Of a stretch of 5,183 nt of DNA, positions 1 to 5,155 are shown piece by piece. Location: contig JBBRVU010000246.1 in assembly GCA_038246575.1 (NCBI GenBank), forward strand, positions 1 to 5,183. The letters are read 5' to 3'. The notes beneath the pieces are model-generated. The model saw only the letters and a list, made by a program, of their open reading frames with translations, ran no database searches and was not told the origin of the DNA. The translations under genes and the position numbers were made by a program. The DNA is from JACCUZ01 sp038246575. GTDB taxonomy: Bacteria > Actinomycetota > Actinomycetes > JACCUZ01. The first letter of the stretch is position 1. The number at the start of each line of letters is the position of its first letter.

Positions 1-109
<109 letters not shown>

Positions 110-110
<1 letters not shown>

Positions 111-1225
111 CAGTGGGCCTCCAACAGGGTCGCGAACCGGTCGAAGAGGTAGGCCGCGTCGTGCGGGCCGGCGGCGGCCTCCGGGTGGTACTGCACCGAG
201 AAGGCCGGGACGTCCAGGCATCGCAGGCCCTCGACGACGCCGTCGTTGAGGCAGACGTGGGACACCTCGGCGGCCCCGACCGGGGTGTCGAAGGGCGCGT
301 CGGTGGTCGGCGTCCGCACGGCGAACCCGTGGTTGTGCGCGGTGATCTCGACCTTGCCGGTGGTGCGGTCCTGCACCGGCTGGTTGATCCCGCGGTGCCC
401 GTACCTCAGCTTGTACGTCGGCAGGCCCAGGGCCCGGCCGAGGATCTGGTTGCCGAAGCAGATGCCGAAGACCGGGGTGCGCCGCCCGAGCAGCTCGCGG
501 GTCAGGGCCACGGCCCGGTCCGCGGTCGCGGGGTCGCCCGGCCCGTTGGACAGGAACACCCCGTCGGCCCCGGTGGCGAGCACGTCGTCGACCGTCGAGG
601 CAACGGGCAGCACGTGGACCTCGATGCCGCGCTCGGCCAGGCGTACGGGCGTCATGGTCTTGATGCCGAGGTCGAGTGCGGCAACCGTGAACCGTCTCTC
701 GCCGACGGCCGGGACGACGTACGCCGTGTCGGTGCTGACCTCCGCGGTCAGGTCAGCGCCCTCCATGCCCGGCGAGTCCTGCACCCGGGCCAGCAGCGAC
801 GCCTCGTCGGTGTCCAGCGTGCTCACGCCGACCCGCATCGCACCGCGCTCGCGCAGGTGTCGGGTCAGGGCTCGGGTGTCGACCCCGCTGACGCCGACCA
901 CGCCCTGGGCCGCAAGCTCGTCGCCGAGCGATCGGCGGGACCGCCACGACGAGGGGCGCCGGGCGGGGTCGCGGACGACGTACCCGCTCACCCAGATCCG
1001 CGACGACTCCGGGTCCTCGTCGTTCATGCCGGTGTTGCCGACGTGCGGCGCAGTCATCACCACGACCTGCCGGTGGTAGGACGGGTCGGTCAGGGTCTCC
1101 TGGTAGCCGGTCATGCCCGTCGAGAAGACCGCCTCGCCGAACGTCTCCCCCGCGGCGCCGAACGCCTCGCCGCGGAAGCTGCGCCCGTCCTCGAGCACCA
1201 GCAGCGCCGCCGCCCGCCCGGTCAC
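110..1225 (-). CDS. carA: Carbamoyl-phosphate synthase small (glutaminase) subunit
   Basis: CarA hydrolyses glutamine and channels ammonia to CarB. With the GTG start at 1225 the protein has 371 residues, close to the usual family length. The N-terminal CarA domain opens at AALLVLEDGRSF and contains the conserved FSTGMTGYQETLTDPSY and HVGNTGMNDED stretches. A C-terminal class I glutamine amidotransferase domain follows: SNGPGDP (about residues 226-232), the nucleophile motif GICFGNQ (Cys256), and YHPEAAAGPHD with His347 and Glu349 completing the triad. The frame stays open to a GTG at 1291, which would add 22 residues (starting MDSPAPDTPHGR) and begin 10 nt after the pyrC stop. I prefer 1225 because an AGGTGGG lies nine or ten bases upstream, the extension does not resemble family N-termini, and 1291 lacks a clear ribosome binding site. 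The gene is translationally linked to carB downstream. The function is certain; only the start is open. Confidence 0.96.
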
Positions 1226-1233
1226 CCTGCCCA

Positions 1234-1240
1234 CCCACCT
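1234..1240 (-). promoter_or_regulatory. Candidate ribosome binding site for the carA GTG start
   Basis: AGGTGGG reads on the minus strand upstream of GTG 1225, followed by a further GTGGGCAGG run. It decides between the two possible carA starts. Upstream of the alternative GTG at 1291 the sequence is only CACCTCGAGT, with no purine-rich Shine-Dalgarno core. The match is imperfect (a T interrupts AGGnGG), so the start choice stays probable rather than certain. A third in-frame GTG at 1234 lies within this element. Confidence 0.55.
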
Positions 1241-1301
1241 GTGGACGCCGACACACCGACCGTGCGGCGTGTCTGGGGCGGGAGAGTCCACACTCGAGGT
1301 G

Positions 1302-2609
1302 TCATTGCAGCTTCCCGTCCAGGACGGTCGGGCGACCGCGCAGGAACGTCGCGACCACCGACCCGGGCAGGGTGCGGCCGGCGTAGGGCGTGTTGCGGCT
1401 GCGCGAGGCCAGCGCGAACGGGTCCACCGTCCGCCGGGCGCCCGGATCGACGAGGACGAGGTTGGCCGGGGCCCCGACCTCCAGCGGTGTGCCGTGGTCG
1501 TCGAGGAGACCGATGCGCGCCGGCCGGGTGGACATCCGGTCCGCGACCCCCGCCCAGTCCAGCAGGCCGGTCTCGACCATCGCCTCCTGCACGACCGACA
1601 GCGCCGTCTCCAGGCCGAGCATCCCCATGGCGGCCGCGGCCCACTCGCAGTCCTTGTCCTCGTGCGAGTGCGGTGCGTGGTCGGTAGCCACGGCGTCGAT
1701 GGTGCCGTCGGCCAGCGCCTCGCGCAGTGCGGCCACGTCGTCAGCGGTCCGCAGCGGCGGGTTCACCTTGTAGACCGGGTCGTACGTCGTCGCGAGCTCG
1801 TCGGTCAGCAGCAGGTGGTGCGGGGTCACCTCGGCTGTGACGTTCCAGCCCTTCGACTTGGCCCAGCGCAGGATCTCGACCGAGCCGGCCGTGGACACGT
1901 GGCACAGGTGCAGCCGCGAGCCGACGTGGGCCGCAAGCAGCACGTCACGGGCGATGATCGCCTCCTCGGCGACCGCCGGCCAGCCGGTCAGGCCGAGCAC
2001 ACCCGAGAGCTGCCCCTCGTTCATCTGCGCGTTCTGGGTCAGCCGCGGCTCCTGCGCATGCTGCGCAACCACCCCGCCGAAGGCCTTGACGTACTCCAGC
2101 GCCCGCCGCATCAGCACCGCGTCGGACACGCAGATCCCGTCGTCGGAGAAGACCCGGACCCGGGCGGCCGAGTCGGCCATCGCGCCGAGCTCGGCGAGCC
2201 GCTCGCCGCCGAGCCCGACCGTGACGGCGCCGACCGGGCGCACGTCGCAGTGCCCCGCCTCGCGGCCCAGCCGCCAGACCTGCTCGACGACGCCGGCGGT
2301 GTCGGCCACCGGGTCGGTGTTGGCCATGGCGTGCACGGCGGTGAACCCACCGAGGGCAGCTGTGGCGGTGCCCGACTCCACGGTCTCGGCGTCCTCCCGG
2401 CCCGGCTCGCGCAGGTGGGTGTGCAGGTCGACGAGGCCGGGCAGACCGACGAGCCCGTCGGCGTCGATGACCTCGGCGCCGGCCGGTCGGTCCACGTTGG
2501 CGCCGGCCTCGGTGATCGTGCCGTCGACGATGAGCAGATCGGTCGGCTCGGCACCGAGCACGCGGACGCCGGCGACGACGTACGTCCCGGTGGTGCCTGT
2601 CGCGCTCAC
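1302..2609 (-). CDS. pyrC: Dihydroorotase (type I)
   Basis: PyrC reversibly cyclises carbamoyl aspartate to L-dihydroorotate, the third step of UMP synthesis, in the cytoplasm. The protein has 435 residues, the usual size for the long type I amidohydrolase class. Metal-site motifs appear in order: DLHTHLREPG (61-70, His63 and His65), FSDDG with Asp157 where other amidohydrolases often have a lysine, AQHAQEP (His184), LHLCHVST (His237), VTPHHL (264-265) and ATDHAPH with catalytic Asp310. VNPPLR (282-287) is the conserved substrate-side segment. The frame is open upstream well into pyrB, but the start is set at the GTG at 2609, four bases inside the pyrB end (GTGA overlap). A GGAGAGG seven bases upstream and the family N-terminal pattern (VVAGVRVLG) support it. 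All key residues are present. The gene is followed by the only spacer inside the operon. Confidence 0.97.
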   Translation of the reverse strand: MSATGTTGTYVVAGVRVLGAEPTDLLIVDGTITEAGANVDRPAGAEVIDADGLVGLPGLVDLHTHLREPGREDAETVESGTATAALGGFTAVHAMANTDPVADTAGVVEQVWRLGREAGHCDVRPVGAVTVGLGGERLAELGAMADSAARVRVFSDDGICVSDAVLMRRALEYVKAFGGVVAQHAQEPRLTQNAQMNEGQLSGVLGLTGWPAVAEEAIIARDVLLAAHVGSRLHLCHVSTAGSVEILRWAKSKGWNVTAEVTPHHLLLTDELATTYDPVYKVNPPLRTADDVAALREALADGTIDAVATDHAPHSHEDKDCEWAAAAMGMLGLETALSVVQEAMVETGLLDWAGVADRMSTRPARIGLLDDHGTPLEVGAPANLVLVDPGARRTVDPFALASRSRNTPYAGRTLPGSVVATFLRGRPTVLDGKLQ

Positions 2610-3607
2610 AGGGACGCCTCTCCGTCGGTGTTTCCGGACAGCAGCAGGTAGAGCACGGCCATCCGCACGCTGACGCCGTTGGCGACCTGCTCGACGATCG
2701 TCGATCGGGCCGAGTCGGCGACGTCGGCGGCGATCTCCATGCCGCGGTTCATCGGACCGGGGTGCATGACGATGGCGTGGTCGGGCAGCTGCGCCACCCG
2801 CCGGGCGTCGAGCCCGTAGCGGCGGGAGTACTCGCGAGGTGTCGAGAAGAAGCCACCACCCTCGTGGCCCATCCGCTCGCGTTGCACGCGCAGCATCATC
2901 ACGACGTCGCTCTTGGCCAGCTCGCCGTCGAGGTCGTACGAGGTGGTGCACGGCCACGTGTCGACCCCCACCGGCAGCAGGGTCGGCGGCGCGACCAGGG
3001 TCACCTCGGCTCCCAGGGTGTGCAGCAGCAGCACGTTGGACCGGGCGACCCGGGAGTGCAGCACGTCGCCGACGATCGTCACGCGGCGCCCGGCCAGGTC
3101 GGTGCCGACGGTCCCCGCGCTGCCGGCGCCACTGGTGCTGCCGGTGCCGTCGCCGTTGAGGCGGCGCCGCATCGTGTACGCGTCGAGCAGGGCCTGCGTC
3201 GGGTGCTCGTGCGTCCCGTCGCCGGCGTTGACGACGGCCCCGCGGATCCAGCCGCTGTGGGCCAGTCGGTGGGGTGCCCCCGAGGCCGAGTGCCGGACGA
3301 CGACCGCGTCCGCGCCCATCGCCTCGAGCGTCAACGCCGTGTCCTTGAGGCTCTCTCCCTTGCTGACGCTGGAACCCTTGGCGGAGAAGGTGATCACGTC
3401 GGCGGACAGACGCTTGGCAGCCGCCTCGAAGGAGATCCGCGTCCGCGTCGAGTCCTCGAAGAACAGGTTGACCACGGTGCGACCGCGCAGGGTCGGCAGT
3501 TTCTTGATCGGGCGGTCGGCCAGCGTTGCGAGCTCCTCGGCGGTGTCGAGGATCTGCAGCGCGGCGTCGCGGTCGAGGTCCGCGGCCGAGAGCAGGTGAC
3601 CGTTCAT
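2606..3607 (-). CDS. pyrB: Aspartate carbamoyltransferase catalytic subunit
   Basis: PyrB joins carbamoyl phosphate and L-aspartate to give carbamoyl aspartate, the committed step of pyrimidine synthesis. The 333-residue protein has the carbamoyl-phosphate motif FFEDSTRTRISFE (49-61, Ser53-Thr56), the 80s loop SSVSKGESLKDT (79-90, Lys83), HEHPTQALLDA (133-143), GDVLHSRVARSN (180-191), the aspartate-side MLRVQRER (238-245) and MHPGPMNRG (281-289). The ATG at 3607 overlaps the pyrR stop by four bases (ATGA). An AGGAGG seven bases upstream, within the pyrR coding end, supports it. No pyrI regulatory subunit is visible, as expected where PyrR controls the pathway. The odd feature is a Gly/Ser/Thr-rich stretch at residues 151-170 between the two domains, which most relatives lack as far as I recall. 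The identification is certain. Confidence 0.97.
   Translation of the reverse strand: MNGHLLSAADLDRDAALQILDTAEELATLADRPIKKLPTLRGRTVVNLFFEDSTRTRISFEAAAKRLSADVITFSAKGSSVSKGESLKDTALTLEAMGADAVVVRHSASGAPHRLAHSGWIRGAVVNAGDGTHEHPTQALLDAYTMRRRLNGDGTGSTSGAGSAGTVGTDLAGRRVTIVGDVLHSRVARSNVLLLHTLGAEVTLVAPPTLLPVGVDTWPCTTSYDLDGELAKSDVVMMLRVQRERMGHEGGGFFSTPREYSRRYGLDARRVAQLPDHAIVMHPGPMNRGMEIAADVADSARSTIVEQVANGVSVRMAVLYLLLSGNTDGEASL
3119..3148 (-). repeat. Imperfect 18-bp-period repeat inside pyrB encoding a Gly/Ser/Thr linker
   Basis: On the plus strand GCTGCCGGCGCC (3119-3130) recurs as GCTGCCGGTGCC (3137-3148), 11 of 12 bases alike and spaced exactly 18 bp apart, or six codons. In PyrB this gives two consecutive hexads, GTGSTS (154-159) and GAGSAG (160-165), within the low-complexity segment at residues 151-170 (plus-strand 3098-3157), where 14 of 20 residues are Gly, Ser or Thr. 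The period is a multiple of three, so the frame is kept. Replication slippage is a plausible origin, but that is inference. Confidence 0.6.
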
Positions 3608-4182
3608 CGGGAGGCCTCCTGGATGCAGACGAGGTCGGTGCCGTCGCGTTCGGCGAGCTGGACGCTGACCCGCTCGCTCACCGACGTCGGCAGGTTCTTG
3701 CCGACGTAGTCGGCCCTGATCGGCAGCTCGCGGTGGCCACGGTCGACGAGGACCGCCAGCTGGACCCGGGCCGGCCGGCCGTGCTCGCCGAGGGCGTCCA
3801 GTGCGGCGCGCACCGTACGGCCGGAGAAGAGCACGTCGTCGACCAGGACCACGGTGCGGTCCTCGATGCCCTCGGGCGGCAGGTCGGTGTGCTCGAGCGC
3901 GCGGGCCGGGTGCAGGCGCAGGTCGTCGCGGTACATCGTGACGTCCAGCGAGCCGACGGCGACCTCGTTGCCCTCGACGGCAGCGATCCGCTCTGCCAGG
4001 CGGTGAGCCAGGGGCACGCCGCGGGAAGGGATCCCGAGCAGCACCAGCCCGGCGGCACCCTTGTTGCGTTCGAGGATCTCGTGGGCGATCCGGGTCAGCG
4101 CCCGGGAGATGTCGGCCGCCTCGAGGACGGTCCGCTGTGCCGGCGCGTCGTGGCGCTCGGCCGTGCCAGGGGTGGGCGTCAT
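3604..4182 (-). CDS. pyrR: Bifunctional pyr operon RNA-binding regulator / uracil phosphoribosyltransferase
   Basis: PyrR binds pyr leader mRNA when UMP or UTP is abundant and lowers operon expression. Many members also convert uracil plus PRPP to UMP. The 192-residue protein has the type I phosphoribosyltransferase fold: an N-terminal segment RTVLEAADISRALTRIAHEI (17-36), LVLLGIPSRGVPLA (46-59), SLDVTMYRDDL (78-88), the PRPP loop VVLVDDVLFSGRT (111-123) with the two acidic residues Asp115-Asp116, and the PyrR-typical LVDRGHRELPIRADYVGKN (145-163). The frame runs open to 4317, but ATG 4182 is preferred: it has an AAGGAGGT ten bases upstream, and the added upstream residues would translate the leader hairpin. 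It is first in the operon, so it is probably autoregulated through the RNA hairpin just before its ribosome binding site. Its stop overlaps pyrB by four bases. The first 15 or so residues (Pro/Thr-rich) are variable in the family. Confidence 0.96.
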   Translation of the reverse strand: MTPTPGTAERHDAPAQRTVLEAADISRALTRIAHEILERNKGAAGLVLLGIPSRGVPLAHRLAERIAAVEGNEVAVGSLDVTMYRDDLRLHPARALEHTDLPPEGIEDRTVVLVDDVLFSGRTVRAALDALGEHGRPARVQLAVLVDRGHRELPIRADYVGKNLPTSVSERVSVQLAERDGTDLVCIQEASR

Positions 4183-4192
4183 GCGCCGACCG

Positions 4193-4200
4193 ACCTCCTT
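4193..4200 (-). promoter_or_regulatory. Strong pyrR Shine-Dalgarno sequence
   Basis: AAGGAGGT on the minus strand is an essentially perfect complement to the 16S rRNA 3' end, ten bases before ATG 4182. It fixes the pyrR start against the longer open frame. It abuts the PyrR-binding hairpin at 4201-4220. The GGTCG that includes its end could pair with CGACC at 4222-4218 at the base of that hairpin. Occlusion by bound PyrR is therefore structurally plausible. Confidence 0.85.
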
Positions 4201-4220
4201 CCCCGCCTCACTGGACGGGT
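4201..4220 (-). promoter_or_regulatory. PyrR-binding RNA hairpin in the pyr operon leader
   Basis: The minus-strand RNA contains a stem CCCG (4219-4216) pairing with CGGG (4205-4202) around the loop UCCAGUGAGG (4215-4206). Including the closing pair, GUCCAGUGAGGC fits the established PyrR-binding consensus RUCCNGNGAGGY (Bacillus and relatives) at every position. The next flanking bases, A and U in the Bacillus consensus, are here C and G and would still pair. The element ends where the pyrR Shine-Dalgarno begins, and no terminator hairpin with a U tract follows it. This layout matches the mycobacterial model, in which PyrR bound to the leader blocks ribosome access, rather than transcription attenuation. 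The motif is read directly from the sequence; the mechanism is inferred from family knowledge. Confidence 0.85.
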
Positions 4221-4283
4221 CGTTAAAGGATGTCCGGGTGTCAGCCGCTGGTCGTGGCTGGACCTGGTGTCGCGGTGAACCGT

Positions 4284-4307
4284 ACCAGCGCCAGGGTCGG
4301 CGCTGGT
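4284..4307 (-). repeat. Perfect 9-bp inverted repeat in the pyr leader
   Basis: ACCAGCGCC (4284-4292) and GGCGCTGGT (4299-4307) are exact inverted copies around a 6-base loop, with six G/C pairs in nine. As RNA on the minus strand this is a stable hairpin, about 100 bases before the pyrR start. The 5' arm core GACCAGCG (minus strand 4308-4301) occurs again at 4253-4246, so the 3' arm could pair with either copy. No T tract follows on either strand, so a classical intrinsic terminator is unlikely. It could instead be an operator for an unidentified DNA-binding protein. Confidence 0.6.
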
Positions 4308-4354
4308 CACGCCGCACCGCTGTGGGCCTCCGCCGCCGAGGACGTCCGCAGAAG

Positions 4355-4374
4355 CCTGCCGGTTGGCGGGCAGG
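4355..4374. repeat. 6-bp inverted repeat in the divergent region
   Basis: CCTGCC (4355-4360) and GGCAGG (4369-4374) are exact inverted copies around an 8-base loop; in plus-strand RNA a further G·U pair extends the stem. Inverted repeats of this length are common by chance in GC-rich DNA, and no known binding motif matches, so any role is unassigned. Confidence 0.3.
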
Positions 4375-4412
4375 TAATCGTTGCGCCGTTCGCGTGACTT
4401 CGACGCTGGCGG

Positions 4413-4437
4413 GTCGTTGCCAGAACGACTATTTTTT
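4413..4437 (+). terminator. Terminator-like hairpin with T tract
   Basis: GTCGTT (4413-4418) and AACGAC (4424-4429) form a perfect 6-bp inverted repeat with the loop GCCAG. The sequence TATTTTTT (4430-4437) follows directly, giving the shape of a small intrinsic terminator on the plus strand. The stem is short and only half G/C. No plus-strand gene precedes it, so it could at most stop antisense transcription running out of the pyr operon into bldD. Alternatively the T tract is an UP-type element for the bldD promoter, since it lies about 50 bases upstream of the presumed transcription start. Confidence 0.35.
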
Positions 4438-4439
4438 CG

Positions 4440-4454
4440 ATCACCCTGCGTAAC
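4440..4454. promoter_or_regulatory. BldD operator, box I (perfect consensus match)
   Basis: ATCACCCTGCGTAAC matches every fixed position of the BldD consensus nTnACnC(A/T)GnGTnAn, quoted from memory from Streptomyces studies. It lies 109 bases upstream of bldD and immediately beside box II. BldD is known to bind its own promoter in Streptomyces, so autorepression is the simplest reading. Because the region is divergent, effects on pyr transcription are possible but unproven. Confidence 0.75.
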
Positions 4455-4480
4455 ACCACGCAGAGTGACCACGATAGAGG
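4449..4480 (+). promoter_or_regulatory. bldD: Candidate bldD promoter region
   Basis: A weak -10-like element lies at 4473-4480 (GATAGAGG), just after the BldD boxes. The matching -35 region would fall within box I or the first bases of box II (about 4449-4456, CGTAACAC), and an A/T tract lies upstream at 4430-4437. Neither hexamer is close to the sigma-70-family consensus. The placement rests mainly on the operator positions and on a plausible leader of about 80 bases, which contains a small hairpin, CCCC (4489-4492) with GGGG (4498-4501). Confidence 0.3.
4455..4469. promoter_or_regulatory. BldD operator, box II (one mismatch)
   Basis: ACCACGCAGAGTGAC fits the same 15-base BldD consensus except for C in place of T at position two. 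It abuts box I with no gap, giving a 15-bp centre-to-centre spacing. It would cover the spacer of the suggested bldD promoter. Confidence 0.65.
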
Positions 4481-4562
4481 TCGTACACCCCCAGAACGGG
4501 GAGCCACGACACAACCGATCACATGACGTGACGGTGACCGCCTAGCGAAAGGCCGGCCAGCG

Positions 4563-5051
4563 ATGCCCACGGAGTACGCACGAGCGCTCGGTAGCCGGTT
4601 GCGCGCCATCAGGACCCAGCAAGGCCTGTCGCTGCACGGGGTCGAGGAGAAGTCGCAGGGCCGGTGGAAGGCCGTCGTGGTCGGCTCGTACGAGCGTGGC
4701 GACCGGGCCGTGACCGTCCAGCGGCTCGCCGAGCTGGCCGACTTCTACTCGGTGCCGGTCTCGGAGCTGCTCCCGGACAGCAGCCCGCAGGGCGCCGCCG
4801 AGCCGCCGCCCCGGTTGATCATCGACCTCGAGAAGCTGCAGGTCGTCCCGGCCGAGAAGGCCGGCCCGCTGGCGCGCTACGCCGCGACGATCCAGGCCCA
4901 GCGCGGGGACTACAACGGCCGGGTCCTGTCGATCCGGCAGGAGGACCTGCGCACGCTGGCCGTGATCTACGACGAGACACCGTCGCAGCTGGTCGAGCAG
5001 CTCATCTCGTGGAGCGTGCTCAACCCCGAAGCCCGCCGCGCCCTCGACTGA
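4563..5051 (+). CDS. bldD: BldD-family c-di-GMP-responsive developmental repressor
   Basis: This 162-residue cytoplasmic DNA-binding protein closely resembles Streptomyces BldD, the c-di-GMP-controlled master repressor of sporulation genes. Residues about 5-70 form an XRE/Cro-type helix-turn-helix with the highly conserved RAIRTQQGLSLHGVEEKSQG and VGSYERGDRAVTVQRLAELA. A Pro/Ala-rich linker (about 72-83) leads to the C-terminal domain, which has the conserved PAEKAGPLARYAATIQ. The c-di-GMP signature RxD-X8-RxxD is intact: Arg114, Asp116, Arg125 and Asp128, at the same numbering I recall for S. coelicolor. The protein ends a few residues short of that homologue. The ATG at 4563 follows a weak GAAAGG ten bases upstream and matches the family N-terminus (MPTEYARALGSRLRAIR). 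Two BldD boxes upstream suggest autoregulation. It is divergent from the pyr operon. In organisms that do not sporulate, BldD targets may differ. Confidence 0.95.
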   Translation: MPTEYARALGSRLRAIRTQQGLSLHGVEEKSQGRWKAVVVGSYERGDRAVTVQRLAELADFYSVPVSELLPDSSPQGAAEPPPRLIIDLEKLQVVPAEKAGPLARYAATIQAQRGDYNGRVLSIRQEDLRTLAVIYDETPSQLVEQLISWSVLNPEARRALD

Positions 5052-5080
5052 GGCCAACCCCGCCGGTCCGCCTCGCCTAC

Positions 5081-5120
5081 GCCCCGGCCCTGCCCGCCCC
5101 GGCCCTGCCCTGCCCTGCCC
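5081..5120. repeat. C-rich 15-bp perfect tandem duplication with TGCCC extension
   Basis: GCCCCGGCCCTGCCC occurs twice head to tail (5081-5095 and 5096-5110), followed by two more TGCCC units (5111-5120). It lies 30 bases after the bldD stop, in DNA with no supported gene. The plus strand is strikingly C-rich and G-poor in places, as seen at some Rho utilisation sites, but the repeat could equally be neutral slippage. Confidence 0.7.
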
Positions 5121-5155
5121 ACCGCATTCGACCACGTTCGGCAGGCGGGTGATCG

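Larger units (their letters stand above)
4183..4562. other. Divergent regulatory region between pyrR and bldD
   Basis: This 380-bp gap has no convincing gene. From the pyrR side outwards it holds the pyrR Shine-Dalgarno sequence, a PyrR-type RNA hairpin, a 9-bp inverted repeat with a possible alternative partner, a second inverted repeat at 4355-4374, a hairpin followed by a T tract (4413-4437), two abutting BldD boxes and a bldD leader of about 80 bases. The A/T block at 4430-4437 stands out strongly in this GC-rich DNA and lies between the presumed divergent start points. I could not place a convincing pyr operon promoter. Weak possibilities on the minus strand are AATAGT at 4433-4428 and GATTAC near 4380-4375, neither with a good -35 box. 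The short open frames that cross the gap lack ribosome binding sites and family resemblance. Confidence 0.8.

Noticed and set aside
113..1687. Very long plus-strand open frame of over 500 codons opposite carA and the pyrC end
   Set aside because: It lies antisense to genes with unmistakable family motifs. Its product is Arg/Gly/Val/Asp-rich with no recognisable domain. Long antisense frames are expected in GC-rich DNA with biased third positions.
1113..2651. Long plus-strand open frame of over 500 codons opposite pyrC
   Set aside because: It is antisense to PyrC with all its metal-site motifs, has biased composition and no family resemblance, and no ribosome binding site stands out.
2610..2957. 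N-terminal extension of pyrC by 116 residues into pyrB
   Set aside because: The extension is an Arg-rich out-of-frame reading of pyrB. The GTG at 2609 has a GGAGAGG and the 4-base overlap typical of this operon, and it gives the usual dihydroorotase length.
3610..3619. Palindrome GGAGGCCTCC over the pyrB ribosome binding site
   Set aside because: It has no loop and so cannot form an intramolecular hairpin. It is explained by the Shine-Dalgarno followed by the last pyrR codons.
4183..4317. Longer pyrR starting at 4317
   Set aside because: It would translate the PyrR-binding hairpin and the consensus Shine-Dalgarno, and the extra residues do not resemble PyrR proteins.
4179..4514. Possible pyr leader peptide or small gene on the minus strand within the divergent gap
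   Set aside because: The frame lacks a ribosome binding site and any recognisable composition or motif, and it runs into the pyrR start in another frame.
4524..4539. TGACGTGACGGTGACC, three GTGAC-like units just upstream of bldD, as a further BldD site
   Set aside because: It does not fit the 15-base palindromic consensus, lacking the central C(A/T)GnG core. The direct repeats are short enough to be chance.
4542..5135. Minus-strand open frame opposite bldD
   Set aside because: It is antisense to a near-canonical BldD and has low-complexity composition at its start, caused by the C-rich repeat. It is a shadow of the real gene.
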